A DNA stretch of 32,930 nt from an uncultured Ilumatobacter sp. (lineage in GTDB: Bacteria > Actinomycetota > Acidimicrobiia > Acidimicrobiales > Ilumatobacteraceae), in NCBI GenBank assembly GCA_938091165.1, contig CALKNK010000044.1:1-32930 (forward strand), read 5' to 3'. Position numbers and translations under genes: made by a program. Under the pieces are notes generated by a model. That model was not told the origin of the DNA, searched no databases, and worked only from the letters and a program-made list of their open reading frames with translations. Positions 1 to 7,571 of this stretch are shown here, piece by piece; positions within the stretch are counted from its first letter, which is position 1; each line of letters starts with the position of its first letter.

Positions 1-112
1 ACCTGATAGAACCGGCTTTCTGCAGGTTGGGCTCCGGTGGTAGTTCGCCATCTTTCGCCGGAATTCCCCCTTGTTCGCAGGACAGCACCGTGCGGTACTC
101 GCTGAGCAACGG

Positions 113-997
113 TTAACGCTGCTGCTTGAGCTGCTCCCGCATCTTGGTGTCCCGCCAGAACGACGCCGTCTTTGAGCCGTAGGGCTCCCAAGGCGACGGT
201 TCCGCTGCCTGCGGGTTGTCGCCCATTACCGTGACTCGCTGAACGATGCGTTCACCGACGAAGTCGTTCAGCACATGGTGCTGTGTGCACCGGTTGTCCC
301 ACATTGCGACCGTGCCGGCTCTCCAGCGGTATCTGACCGTGAACCGCGGCTGGTGAATCCACTGCGACAGATAGGTGAGCAACATCGTCGACTCGGCATC
401 GCTGAGCTCAACGATGCGACGAGTGAAGTGTTCGTTGACGAACAGCGACCGCTTGCCAGTTTCAGGATGGACACGTACAACGGGGTGAATATGCATCTTC
501 TCCGGCACAAGGTGACTACTCGCGTCGTGGAGCGCCGTCAGTCCGTCGCAGAGCGCCCGCATCGGCGCAGATAATTCGTCGTACGCCGTGTAGGCGTTGG
601 CCCACAGCGTGTCGCCGCCGATTTCCGGGCAGACCTTCATGTGAAGGATGGCGAACTTCGAAGGCTGAGGTTCAAACGTGATGTCGCTGTGCCATTCGTC
701 GGCGACGCCGCCGGCCCCGTCGATCGCGTGGAGCTCGAAAAACTCAGGGCGCTCGCGCTCGACATCGAGATCCAGGTTCGGGTGGGACTCAAGCTCGCCG
801 AACATTCGACCGAACGCGATATGTTCGTCCGGCGTCGGGTGCTGTCCAGGGAAAAACAGGACCTGATGCTCCATTAGGAGCTCATGGATCCGTTCCGCGT
901 CCTGAGGGTTCACCTCCGCCAAACGGAGGCCCCGGATCTCGGCGCCCAGCGACCCGGAGAGTCGTTCGACCTTGAGCTGCGTTGAAACGTTAGGCAT
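113..997 (-). CDS. TauD/TfdA-family 2-oxoglutarate- and Fe(II)-dependent dioxygenase
   Basis: This 294-residue protein has the size and layout of TauD/TfdA dioxygenases, which couple oxidation of 2-oxoglutarate to hydroxylation of a small organic substrate in the cytoplasm. The iron-binding triad is visible as H103-x-D105 (in WHSDITF) and the distal H240 (in WDNRCTQHH). R250 and R254 (in ERIVQRVTVMGD) match the arginines that bind 2-oxoglutarate and the substrate acid group in TauD. The C-terminal WDNR..QH segment is close to the TauD consensus. The start is ATG at 997, with GAGGA about 8 bases upstream, so this gene uses a Shine-Dalgarno start. It stands alone: the downstream side reaches the window edge and the upstream side is a gap of over 500 bases. 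The substrate (taurine, an alkylsulfonate, a phenoxyacid or other) cannot be read from the sequence. Confidence 0.9.
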   Translation of the reverse strand: MPNVSTQLKVERLSGSLGAEIRGLRLAEVNPQDAERIHELLMEHQVLFFPGQHPTPDEHIAFGRMFGELESHPNLDLDVERERPEFFELHAIDGAGGVADEWHSDITFEPQPSKFAILHMKVCPEIGGDTLWANAYTAYDELSAPMRALCDGLTALHDASSHLVPEKMHIHPVVRVHPETGKRSLFVNEHFTRRIVELSDAESTMLLTYLSQWIHQPRFTVRYRWRAGTVAMWDNRCTQHHVLNDFVGERIVQRVTVMGDNPQAAEPSPWEPYGSKTASFWRDTKMREQLKQQR

Positions 998-1533
998 GGC
1001 GGATCCTCAGTTCAGTCGACCGTTATTCACCACACAGTACGCAGTGGCCACCTTCGGGAGATGAGCCAGCGCAGCGTGGACCCCTACTTTGCCAGCACCG
1101 TCTGCGCAACGATCATGGAATTAACCCCATGGTGCCCCAAGTCCACGTTGCGCCGCCGATCGTCGGCGCAACGCATTAATCGTGCTACCCGGCGATGTCG
1201 TCTTCTCCGATCTCAGTTGATATGGCTCATCGATCGTGACCCCCGAACGACTATCTCCAGTGGAGGGCATTCGAGCTACCAGCTTTCACGCCACTGCGAT
1301 GTGTTTGACGACTCGCGCATTTATGTTGAAGGGATGCAAACACCACGCTGCAGTAGTGCGTAGGTCCCGAGTTCGACTCACGGTCCGGGCTCCACGTCAC
1401 CGTCTCCAGTGACTGCCTCCACCGTTTGGTTCGTTCCGACGGAGCGAGTTTGTTGCAACGTCAGAGAGTTGAGCGCCCGTCTCTAGGGACTCTGCCCAAC
1501 GCCGAGGAAAACGCAGGCGAAGAAAAGACGACC
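998..1533. other. gap without a convincing gene; holds a tRNA-like 3' fragment
   Basis: The frames open here (plus strand 1061-1363 and 1426-1677) have no family resemblance, no convincing start signal and arginine/serine-rich compositions typical of chance frames. The only recognisable piece is a tRNA-3'-end-like segment at about 1357-1393. Confidence 0.5.
1357..1393 (+). other. tRNA-like 3' fragment (T-arm plus TCCA end)
   Basis: The segment has a T-loop consensus (GTTCGACTC), flanking 5-base arms CCGAG/CACGG that pair except for one A:A position, then TCCGGGC and TCCA, as in a tRNA 3' half. A matching 5' acceptor strand (GCCCGGA) is absent from the preceding 100 bases, so this is not an intact tRNA. 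It could be a tRNA remnant left by an old integration event, or chance. Confidence 0.3.
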
Positions 1534-2262
1534 TCAGATGTTGAGCACCGCCGGGAGCCATTCGACGAGTCGCTCGGCGACCACATCGTCACTCTTGGCA
1601 AGCAGGTGGCCGTCGCCTGGCAACATCTCGACGTCGCCATAGCCGGCAATCGCCTGGACCATCAGACTCGCCTCTGACGGCAGAATCTCGTCGCAGTCAC
1701 CGTGAAACAACAGCAATGGTCGTCCACCAAGTGCCCCAGCAACCTCGCATCCCGCTGACTGCGTGGCGAAGGTGACCACGCCAGCCACCGACGACATCAT
1801 CACCACCGCTGCACGAATCGCCACCGCACCACCGAAGCTGTGGCCCATCACCACGACCCGCTCAGCGCCCGCATCGCGCGCCCACTCCACACCGCACGCC
1901 AAGTCATGAGCACACAGGTCCAAGTTGTTCGGCTCCCGATAACTAATGCGCAGAACTCGAACACCCCGATCTGCCCACTCATCACCGAGACGTTGGTACA
2001 GGCCATGCCCAGGCCCCAACAATCCACCCATCGCCCCGCCGCACACGACCAGCGCCGCAGGTTTGGGCTCAACCGATGCGACTGGTTCGTGCCAGAGCAC
2101 ACTCAACAACCCACGCGATGTGTAAACCTCGCGGTGTCGCAACGACTCGGTGATCGACGTTTCTGTGGTGGCTAATGCGTGCAACGCTTCCAAGGCCGTC
2201 GGGTTCTCAGGATCCCCTGCAACGGGCGCGTCGGACACGCTTTTTATTGTCCCACGGCTCAT
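1534..2262 (-). CDS. alpha/beta hydrolase (dienelactone hydrolase-like)
   Basis: This 242-residue alpha/beta-hydrolase fold enzyme probably acts on an ester, lactone or similar bond; its substrate is unknown. Counting from the ATG at 2262, the nucleophile elbow is GHSFG with S142, the acid is D189 or D191 in FHGDCDE, and the histidine is H219 in GDGHLL. The frame remains open upstream to 2493, but that extension would run through the divergent MarR gene, so I place the start at 2262 (GTG at 2238 is an alternative). No clear ribosome site is present. The gene is transcribed away from the MarR regulator, with a strong palindrome in the shared 72-base promoter region, so regulation by that MarR protein is the natural inference. 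Confidence 0.8.
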   Translation of the reverse strand: MSRGTIKSVSDAPVAGDPENPTALEALHALATTETSITESLRHREVYTSRGLLSVLWHEPVASVEPKPAALVVCGGAMGGLLGPGHGLYQRLGDEWADRGVRVLRISYREPNNLDLCAHDLACGVEWARDAGAERVVVMGHSFGGAVAIRAAVVMMSSVAGVVTFATQSAGCEVAGALGGRPLLLFHGDCDEILPSEASLMVQAIAGYGDVEMLPGDGHLLAKSDDVVAERLVEWLPAVLNI

Positions 2263-2274
2263 TGACCGAAACGA

Positions 2275-2306
2275 ACCGTGAGCGTGTCCTCCGTCACGTT
2301 CACGGT
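2275..2306. promoter_or_regulatory. probable MarR operator: 12-bp inverted repeat
   Basis: The arms ACCGTGAGCGTG (2275-2286) and CACGTTCACGGT (2295-2306) are inverted repeats matching at 11 of 12 positions around an 8-base spacer. They lie between the starts of the divergent hydrolase (2262) and MarR (2335) genes, just upstream of a possible -10 box TACGTT at 2320-2325. This is where a MarR dimer controlling both genes would bind. Confidence 0.55.
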
Positions 2307-2334
2307 GGGAGCGAGCCGCTACGTTCGAAGTTTG

Positions 2335-2865
2335 ATGACCCTGTCCGCAGATGCTCCAAGCTTCAATCTCAATAATCCGGTTGATCGGGACCATGCCCGA
2401 CGCATTGGCATGGCCTGGATCGAACTGCGTCGCGGGGCGGGTTCGGCTCGGCTCCGTGATTACTTCTTCGGTCGCGAAGAACCCCTTGAGCAAGGTCAGA
2501 TGGACGCACTCGATTTACTCATGCGACGCGACCGCACAATGTCAGGTCTTGCCGGACGACTCCGGATTGAACCATCCACCGCCACGCGCGCCGTCCAGCG
2601 CATTGTCAACGATGGGCTTGCTGAGCGATACCCGTCTGCAGATGACGGTCGCATTGTCATGGTGAGGGTCACCCCCAGTGGCCAACGGCGCCATGCTGCT
2701 GTTGCCAAACGCCGCGAAATCGCAATGGAGCGGATCATCGGTTCGTTCGAAGCAGACGAACGGGCAATGCTCGCCGATCTACTTGAACGACTCACGACCG
2801 CCATTGACGATGTCGTCGCTGAAATCGAGATCGAGACACGCACGGACCCCGACCGGCAGCTTTGA
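2335..2865 (+). CDS. MarR-family transcriptional regulator
   Basis: From ATG 2335 this is a 176-residue winged helix-turn-helix protein. The recognition-helix region (SGLAGRLRIEPSTATRAVQR) and the wing (DDGRIVMVRVTPSGQ) match the MarR pattern of D-x-R followed by a beta-hairpin and LT..G. Long helices before and after would form the dimer interface. MarR proteins usually repress a neighbouring operon until a small acidic or phenolic ligand releases them. The frame extends back to GTG 2278, but that would put coding sequence over the 32-bp palindrome; ATG 2335, with TACGTT nine bases upstream, fits better. The divergent alpha/beta hydrolase is the likely target, along with the regulator's own gene. 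Confidence 0.85.
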   Translation: MTLSADAPSFNLNNPVDRDHARRIGMAWIELRRGAGSARLRDYFFGREEPLEQGQMDALDLLMRRDRTMSGLAGRLRIEPSTATRAVQRIVNDGLAERYPSADDGRIVMVRVTPSGQRRHAAVAKRREIAMERIIGSFEADERAMLADLLERLTTAIDDVVAEIEIETRTDPDRQL

Positions 2866-2904
2866 GGTGCCGCGTTGCATCTGATTGCTTTTGAAGCCAT
2901 CCGG

Positions 2905-2910
2905 TAAGGT
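2905..2910 (+). promoter_or_regulatory. -10 box TAAGGT of the sigma factor gene
   Basis: TAAGGT ends 8 bases before ATG 2919 and no Shine-Dalgarno sequence is present, consistent with a leaderless or near-leaderless transcript. Confidence 0.4.
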
Positions 2911-2918
2911 CCGCTTCG

Positions 2919-3527
2919 ATGGCTGATTCGGCGGTGTTTGCAGACCAAGCAATGGAGTTCGCTCCTCAGCTGTATTCCGCTGCCATGCGCATGACGCGCA
3001 ACAAGGCCGACGCTGAGGACTTAGTCCAAGAGGCCTATCTGAAGGGGTTCCGCAGTTTCCACACCTTCACCGAGGGCACCAATCTTCGGGCCTGGCTCTT
3101 TCGCATTCTCACCAATACCTACATCAACAAGTATCGGGCCAAGCAGCGTCGTCCCGACGAGTCCGACCTTGGTGAAATTGAGGACCTATACCTGTACAAG
3201 CGGCTCGGCGCCCTCGAAGATGCTTCCATCGGCCGCTCGGCCGAAGATTCGTTGATGGAAATGCTCCCCGACGACGAGGTGAAGCGAGCGCTCGAGGGGC
3301 TCCCTGACACCTTCCGGCTGCCTGTCATCCTTGCTGATGTGGAGGGATTCGCGTACAAAGAAATTGCCGACATGCTGGACATTCCGATTGGAACTGTGAT
3401 GTCGCGACTCCATCGGGGAAGAAAGGCGATGCAAAAGACGTTGCACACGTATGCCCTCGAACGCGGACTGTCCGAACCCGAACTCGACCCAGTTGGAACA
3501 GACGCAGCAGGCCAGGAGAACAACTGA
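2919..3527 (+). CDS. ECF RNA polymerase sigma factor, SigR/SigH (ECF12) type
   Basis: This 202-residue extracytoplasmic-function sigma factor has region 2 at about residues 14-80 (including AEDLVQEAYLKGF and the WLFRILTNTYIN core-binding/-10 helix) and region 4 at about 120-175 (ILADVEGFAYKEIADML, then IGTVMSRLHRGR as the -35 recognition helix). It resembles actinobacterial SigR/SigH, which direct the disulfide and heat stress regulon (thioredoxin, mycothiol recycling, chaperones). The stop overlaps the start of a zinc anti-sigma gene (TGATG), so the two are translationally coupled. A clear SigR-type promoter (GGAA-N18-GTT) is not visible just upstream, so autoregulation is not demonstrated. 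Confidence 0.9.
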   Translation: MADSAVFADQAMEFAPQLYSAAMRMTRNKADAEDLVQEAYLKGFRSFHTFTEGTNLRAWLFRILTNTYINKYRAKQRRPDESDLGEIEDLYLYKRLGALEDASIGRSAEDSLMEMLPDDEVKRALEGLPDTFRLPVILADVEGFAYKEIADMLDIPIGTVMSRLHRGRKAMQKTLHTYALERGLSEPELDPVGTDAAGQENN

Positions 3528-3793
3528 TGGACGCATGTGACACACCCGACTGCAATGAGACGCTCAAAGAACTCGACCTATTCCTCGATGCCGAACTGTC
3601 CGACGGGGCTCGCACAGCAATCCACCATCACCTCGACAGCTGCCCCGACTGCCTTAGTGCCTACGATTTCCACGCCGAACTGAAACAAGTCATCCACAAA
3701 AAGTGCCAAGAAAACGAGATGCCAGCCGACTTGCTGTCGCGTATCGAAAAATGCTTTGACACCGATTTCGACAACAACGGCATCATTGGCTGA
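3527..3793 (+). CDS. zinc-containing anti-sigma factor, RsrA/RshA-like
   Basis: This 88-residue protein has the ZAS signature H-x3-C-x2-C (HHHLDSCPDC, about residues 33-42) plus cysteines near the N terminus (C4 and C9), the arrangement used by RsrA to bind zinc. In RsrA, oxidation forms a disulfide between these cysteines, releases zinc and frees the sigma factor. The ATG overlaps the sigma stop codon by one base, so partner identity is clear from context. The size fits soluble RsrA-type proteins, with no membrane segment. A further cysteine pair (around C64 and C75) lies in the C-terminal part, as often seen in this family. Confidence 0.88.
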   Translation: MDACDTPDCNETLKELDLFLDAELSDGARTAIHHHLDSCPDCLSAYDFHAELKQVIHKKCQENEMPADLLSRIEKCFDTDFDNNGIIG

Positions 3794-3856
3794 TCCTGCG
3801 CAGGCGAGTTGTTGCTCGACAGCGCGTCAAGCTAGCCGACCAGCCATCATCGAAAC

Positions 3857-4315
3857 GTGGAGCCAACTGAAGCCGCCATCTTGCTCATAGCCCTCGCCGC
3901 AACGTGGGCGATGACTGCTCTGATTTGGGTAATCCAGCTCGTGCACTACCCCATCTTTGACAGCATCGATCCCGGCGAAGACAACCAAGGCTGGATCCAG
4001 TTCGCGAGCCGCCATACCAGTTCGATCAGCATCGTCGTCGGGCCGCTGATGCTCGCCGAGGGACTCACCGGGCTCTGGCTGGCCGTAACCCCACCCGCCG
4101 GCGTCAGCCGAGTTCTTCCCATCGTGGCACTAGGTCTGATGGCAGTGGCGTACGGCGTGACCGTTTTCGTGTCCGCTCCGATCCACGGTCAAATGTCGCA
4201 ACGCTTTGACGCACAACTGCACCATCGACTGGTGACCACCAACTGGATTCGAACCGCAGCCTGGACAACGCGCGCTTGCGTGATATTCGCGCTGGCGTAC
4301 ATCGCTGTCACTTGA
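3857..4315 (+). CDS. conserved four-helix membrane protein of unknown function (DUF1772-like)
   Basis: This 152-residue integral membrane protein has four hydrophobic segments at about residues 6-30, 55-77, 83-107 and 135-152. Conserved-looking features are the motif IQLVHYPIF after the first helix, a second-helix GPLMLAEG, and HHRLVTTNWIRTAAWTTR before the last helix, a pattern I associate with small uncharacterised bacterial membrane proteins similar to the DUF1772/anthrone-oxygenase-like group. No catalytic role can be assigned. The start is taken at GTG 3857; CATCAT lies six bases upstream but is not a proper TANNNT box, and there is no ribosome site. It follows the anti-sigma gene by 63 bases and could be co-transcribed with it. 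Confidence 0.75.
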   Translation: MEPTEAAILLIALAATWAMTALIWVIQLVHYPIFDSIDPGEDNQGWIQFASRHTSSISIVVGPLMLAEGLTGLWLAVTPPAGVSRVLPIVALGLMAVAYGVTVFVSAPIHGQMSQRFDAQLHHRLVTTNWIRTAAWTTRACVIFALAYIAVT

Positions 4316-4395
4316 ATCGAGTGACTCATTCCAGTACCTGGATCAAGTGAGAACACTCCGCACACAATGATGCATCGACGAGCCGTTCGGGTCGA

Positions 4396-4401
4396 TAACC
4401 T
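4396..4401 (+). promoter_or_regulatory. -10 box TAACCT, leaderless start of small membrane protein
   Basis: TAACCT lies exactly 7 bases before ATG 4409, the same spacing seen at many genes in this window. It supports ATG 4409 over the upstream in-frame start at 4367. Confidence 0.45.
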
Positions 4402-4408
4402 TGCAGCC

Positions 4409-4564
4409 ATGTTGCTCGCAGCCGAGGTATGGCATTGGTGGATTGGTGTTGCTCTTACGGGCGTCGGAATATTGGTCGGCATCGGCCTGCTCGGTGTTTA
4501 CCTTTCGACCGTGACAGCGCAGAAGTACCCCGGCCGCAAGTACCGCCGCCAAAGCGACCTCTGA
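4409..4564 (+). CDS. small single-pass membrane protein
   Basis: This predicted protein of 51 residues has one hydrophobic helix (about residues 10-33, rich in G, V, L and I) preceded by a tryptophan-rich patch (EVWHWW) and followed by a strongly basic tail (YPGRKYRRQ), so the C terminus should be cytoplasmic. I do not recognise a named family. The reading is supported by the leaderless -10 box at 4396-4401 and by its position: the stop is only 13 bases before tilS, so the two probably form one transcript. A longer form from ATG 4367 is possible but lacks any start signal. Confidence 0.6.
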   Translation: MLLAAEVWHWWIGVALTGVGILVGIGLLGVYLSTVTAQKYPGRKYRRQSDL

Positions 4565-4577
4565 GTCAGCGTCGATC

Positions 4578-5522
4578 ATGACGGTCGAGCCGGCCTCACT
4601 TAAGCCGGCAGCGATCAACAATCACATCGCTGCCCTGCTCTCCCGGTGCACTTTCGCTGCTCCAGGAACGGTCGTTGTCTGCGCGTTATCTGGCGGCCCC
4701 GATTCCGCTGCGCTGGTTGCACTAGCTGTTGCTGCTGATCTCGACGTGCGTGCTGTGCACGTCGATCACGGCCTTCGACCCAGCTCGGTCAAAGACGCAT
4801 CAATTGCCAAGGCGATTGCGGACCGGTTCGACGTGCAATTCAGATGCGAACGCGTCGAAGTTGCCGACGGTGCCAACCTCGAGGCACGCGCCCGCGATGC
4901 TCGCCGCGCCGCGGTCGGCGCCGATGCCCTCACCGGGCACACTGCCGACGATCAGGCCGAAACCGTTCTCCTGCGCCTCTTGCGCAGTGCCGGCGGCGCT
5001 GGACTCGCAGCGATGAGCCCAGGGCCGAGTAAGCCTATTTTGGCGCTGCGTCGCACCGAAACCCACGAACTCTGTGCCCTGCTCGATTTGAAGGTGGCTC
5101 ACGACCCGACGAATTCCGATCGGCGATTCCAACGGAACCGAATCCGTCACGACGTCATTCCGTTACTCAATGACGTTGCCGATCGAGATGTCACCACATT
5201 GCTGACCAGGTCGAGCACGCTGCTGCGAGAAGACGAAGCATTGTTGAACCAGCTCGCTGCCAGCCTTGACCCCACCGATGCGCGGGGCTTAGCTGCCGCG
5301 CCTCTTTCTCTCGCCCGACGATCAGTGCGCCAGTGGATCCTTAGCGCTACCGTCGACCTTGACGACCCGTTCAACCGTCATCCGCCAGACGCAGCAACCG
5401 TCGAACGGGTTCTCGCCGTCGCTCGCGGCGACGCCACCGGGTGCGACGTTGCTGCAGGATGGCGCGTTGAGCGAACAAGACAACGGCTACGACTTTTCTC
5501 GCAGGCGCCAACCAGCAGGTAA
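4578..5522 (+). CDS. tilS: tRNA(Ile)-lysidine synthetase TilS
   Basis: This 314-residue PP-loop ATPase adenylates and then lysinylates cytidine 34 of tRNA-Ile(CAU), changing both its codon reading and its charging. The PP-loop SGGPDS is at residues 38-43, the second motif HVDHGLR at 61-67, GHTADDQAET at 120-129, and RNRIRHDVIPLL follows at about 185-196; all are family hallmarks. The length fits the short actinobacterial form, without the long C-terminal domain of E. coli TilS. In many actinobacteria tilS is followed by hpt and ftsH; here it is followed instead by a phosphatase-like gene, so the usual block is broken. It is probably co-transcribed with the small membrane protein upstream. Confidence 0.92.
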   Translation: MTVEPASLKPAAINNHIAALLSRCTFAAPGTVVVCALSGGPDSAALVALAVAADLDVRAVHVDHGLRPSSVKDASIAKAIADRFDVQFRCERVEVADGANLEARARDARRAAVGADALTGHTADDQAETVLLRLLRSAGGAGLAAMSPGPSKPILALRRTETHELCALLDLKVAHDPTNSDRRFQRNRIRHDVIPLLNDVADRDVTTLLTRSSTLLREDEALLNQLAASLDPTDARGLAAAPLSLARRSVRQWILSATVDLDDPFNRHPPDAATVERVLAVARGDATGCDVAAGWRVERTRQRLRLFSQAPTSR

Positions 5523-5577
5523 CCTTTCACCTCGGTATGACGAAGGTCGCACAAACTCACCCACTTCTCGAAGGTGC

Positions 5578-6090
5578 ATGCTGATGCCTCCTCGTCTGCG
5601 CGGGAAATGGGCCCTCGGGATCACACCCCGCAACTTCACCTGGATCCTCAAAGGCAAGCTTGCGATCTGCGAACGTCCCGGCGGAGTCGGTGACAGCCAT
5701 CGCCGTGTCAGGCGCCAAGAGGAAATCATTTGGTTACGCGAGAACGGTTTCGGCTGCGTCATTTCGATCATCTCGGCGCCGAGCAACCTGCACAACTACG
5801 ACGAGTTGCAGCTGCCCTACCGACATCGCGCCTTCAACCAGGAAAATCTCGACGCCTACCTGACGCATCTGTACAAGGAAATTCAAGAACTTCTTAATCG
5901 CAATATCAAGGTGTTGGTGCACGCCGAAGAGGTGAGCGATCGCATTGTCGGCGTTATGGGCGGCTACATCCGCTGGTCGGGCCTCGTTGAGGAACCCACT
6001 CACGCCATTCAGGTCACTGAGCGTCTTTCCGGTCGCCAACTTGACCCGTTCGCGCGTGAACTGATCATGAACGCCCACACTTTGCGCTGA
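5578..6090 (+). CDS. dual-specificity-phosphatase-fold protein lacking the catalytic cysteine
   Basis: From ATG 5578 (GAAGG eight bases upstream) this is a 170-residue protein resembling small bacterial dual-specificity/tyrosine phosphatases: a beta strand VISIISAP (61-68), an acidic loop region LHNYDELQLPYRH (71-83), and the P-loop position KVLVHAEEVSDRIVGVMGGYI (111-131). The HCX5R signature is replaced by H115-A116-E-E-V-S-D-R122, so the nucleophilic cysteine is an alanine (codon GCC). It is therefore likely a pseudophosphatase that binds a phospho-ligand or partner rather than hydrolysing it. The rest of the fold looks intact, with no frameshift. The frame is open back to 5359 but overlaps tilS. 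It is convergent with the LysM gene. Confidence 0.75.
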   Translation: MLMPPRLRGKWALGITPRNFTWILKGKLAICERPGGVGDSHRRVRRQEEIIWLRENGFGCVISIISAPSNLHNYDELQLPYRHRAFNQENLDAYLTHLYKEIQELLNRNIKVLVHAEEVSDRIVGVMGGYIRWSGLVEEPTHAIQVTERLSGRQLDPFARELIMNAHTLR

Positions 6091-6117
6091 AAACCTCCAG
6101 GCCTAGGCCCGAATCGT

Positions 6118-6504
6118 TTATTCGACGACTGTCGTAACGACGGCGTCTAAATCGGTGATGACGACAATTCCCGAGGGAATTTCAATGGTCTGCCCCGCCT
6201 GGATTGCGTTCGGGTCTTCGATACCGTTCAACTCGATAATTGACTGCACAGTGACACCAGTTGCAGCGGCAATGCTGGCCAACGTGTCACCCCGCTTGAT
6301 CGTGTAAAACTGGCGAACCCCCTCCGGCAGGGTTGTGCCAGGGATAGTCGTCGTCGAAGTTGTAGTGCGAATCGGCGGAAGCGGGTCAGTTGATGCTTTG
6401 TCCGTGGTTCCGCACGCTCCCGCAACGAGCGCCAGCACCACAGGAAAGCTGGCGAAGGCGGCGCCAGTGAGGCGGGGACGTGCACGTCTGTCAGTTCCCG
6501 TCAT
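6118..6504 (-). CDS. LysM-domain lipoprotein
   Basis: From ATG 6504 this is a 128-residue secreted protein: a basic N terminus (TDRRARPRL), a hydrophobic stretch ending LVAGAC with C31 as the probable lipidation site (the -3 position is Ala, so the lipobox is imperfect), a Ser/Thr/Pro linker (about 38-60), and one LysM domain at 66-110 (FYTIKRGDTLASIAAATGV..). LysM binds N-acetylglucosamine in peptidoglycan, so the protein probably sits at the outer face of the membrane holding cell wall. A TATCAT box lies six bases before the ATG and no Shine-Dalgarno is visible, so it is probably leaderless. An upstream in-frame start at 6579 would place extra residues before the signal peptide. Confidence 0.82.
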   Translation of the reverse strand: MTGTDRRARPRLTGAAFASFPVVLALVAGACGTTDKASTDPLPPIRTTTSTTTIPGTTLPEGVRQFYTIKRGDTLASIAAATGVTVQSIIELNGIEDPNAIQAGQTIEIPSGIVVITDLDAVVTTVVE

Positions 6505-6510
6505 AGCGAC

Positions 6511-6516
6511 ATGATA
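6511..6516 (-). promoter_or_regulatory. -10 box TATCAT of the LysM gene
   Basis: On the minus strand TATCAT is followed by six bases and then the ATG at 6504, implying a leaderless mRNA. Confidence 0.45.
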
Positions 6517-6628
6517 GGGGTCTTGACGACCAGCTTCCCGGCAGGCCCCACAAGTGCCCGTCGTACTGATCCCAGCCACCCGCTGCGTAGTTCCTCACTC
6601 GGAATGCTCTGCAGCCACCGTCACGACG

Positions 6629-6634
6629 TACCCT
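6629..6634 (+). promoter_or_regulatory. -10 box TACCCT of the hydrolase pair
   Basis: TACCCT is followed by seven bases and GTG 6642; no ribosome site is present. Confidence 0.4.
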
Positions 6635-6641
6635 CGGCGGC

Positions 6642-7571
6642 GTGAGCACCATTGCCGACAGGACCGTTGACTTTCCTGGCGCAGAAGCCCCAGCGCGCCA
6701 GTACAACATCGACGCGAACGGCGTACAGATCGCCGTTCACGAGTGGGGCGACGCTGGAGCTCCGCCACTGCTTGCCGTGCACGGCGGTTTCGACTTCGCC
6801 CGCACCTACGACTTGTTCGCACCGCGCTTGGCCGCCTGCGGCTGGCGCGTCGTGGCCTGGGACCAGCGCGGTCATGGTGACTCTGAACATGCCGAGCTGT
6901 ACTCGTGGGACGCCGACATGCGTGACGCTCTTGCGGTGTTTGACCATGTCAAGCCGGGTGCGCCACTTCCCGTCGTTGGCCATTCCAAAGGCGGGGCTCT
7001 GATGACCCAACTCGCCGATGCTCAACCGTTTCGGTTCACCCACCTCGTAAACATGGATGGCATCCCGTATAAGCGGAACATCCCTGACATCGCGGAACAC
7101 GAACGCACCAAGATGATGGCGAGTGACATTGAAAGCTGGCTCGATCACCGCCGCCGCACCGCTGACCTGCAACGCAAGCCGGGCACGATCGACGAACTCG
7201 CTGCCCGACGCGCCCGGATGAATCCGCGGCTTGAGATCGACTGGCTCCGCCGACTGGTCACCACCGGTGGCTTCGAATCCGACGAGGGGTGGCGCTGGAA
7301 GATCGACTCATCAATGCGTTTCGGTGGGTTCGGCCCTTGGCGGCCAGAGTGGACACTGATGCGCTTACCCGGCCTGCCGATTCCATTCTTGGGTATTCTC
7401 GGCTCTGAGATGGAAGAGATGGGCTGGGGAACACCACCCAAAAAAGTGCTGCCGTACATGCCGATGCAGGGTCGTTGCGAGGTACTGGACAACGTCGGTC
7501 ACTTCGTCCACATCGAACAGCCGCAACGAGTTGCTGATCTCGTGCTCGACTTTCTCGGAGATGCACAGTGA
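6642..7571 (+). CDS. alpha/beta hydrolase
   Basis: This 309-residue alpha/beta-hydrolase has an oxyanion HGG motif (AVHGGFDFA, about 46-54), the strand-turn VAWDQRGHGDS (71-81), the nucleophile elbow GHSKGG with S115, and a C-terminal GHFVHIEQP that supplies the histidine. The long insert between residues 130 and 240 would form a cap over the active site. It most resembles the broad epoxide hydrolase/haloalkane dehalogenase/lipase-like group; the substrate cannot be told. The start is GTG 6642, supported by TACCCT seven bases upstream. Its stop overlaps the start of the next gene by four bases, and that gene is a second, apparently inactive member of the same fold, so the two products may act together. 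Confidence 0.87.
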   Translation: MSTIADRTVDFPGAEAPARQYNIDANGVQIAVHEWGDAGAPPLLAVHGGFDFARTYDLFAPRLAACGWRVVAWDQRGHGDSEHAELYSWDADMRDALAVFDHVKPGAPLPVVGHSKGGALMTQLADAQPFRFTHLVNMDGIPYKRNIPDIAEHERTKMMASDIESWLDHRRRTADLQRKPGTIDELAARRARMNPRLEIDWLRRLVTTGGFESDEGWRWKIDSSMRFGGFGPWRPEWTLMRLPGLPIPFLGILGSEMEEMGWGTPPKKVLPYMPMQGRCEVLDNVGHFVHIEQPQRVADLVLDFLGDAQ

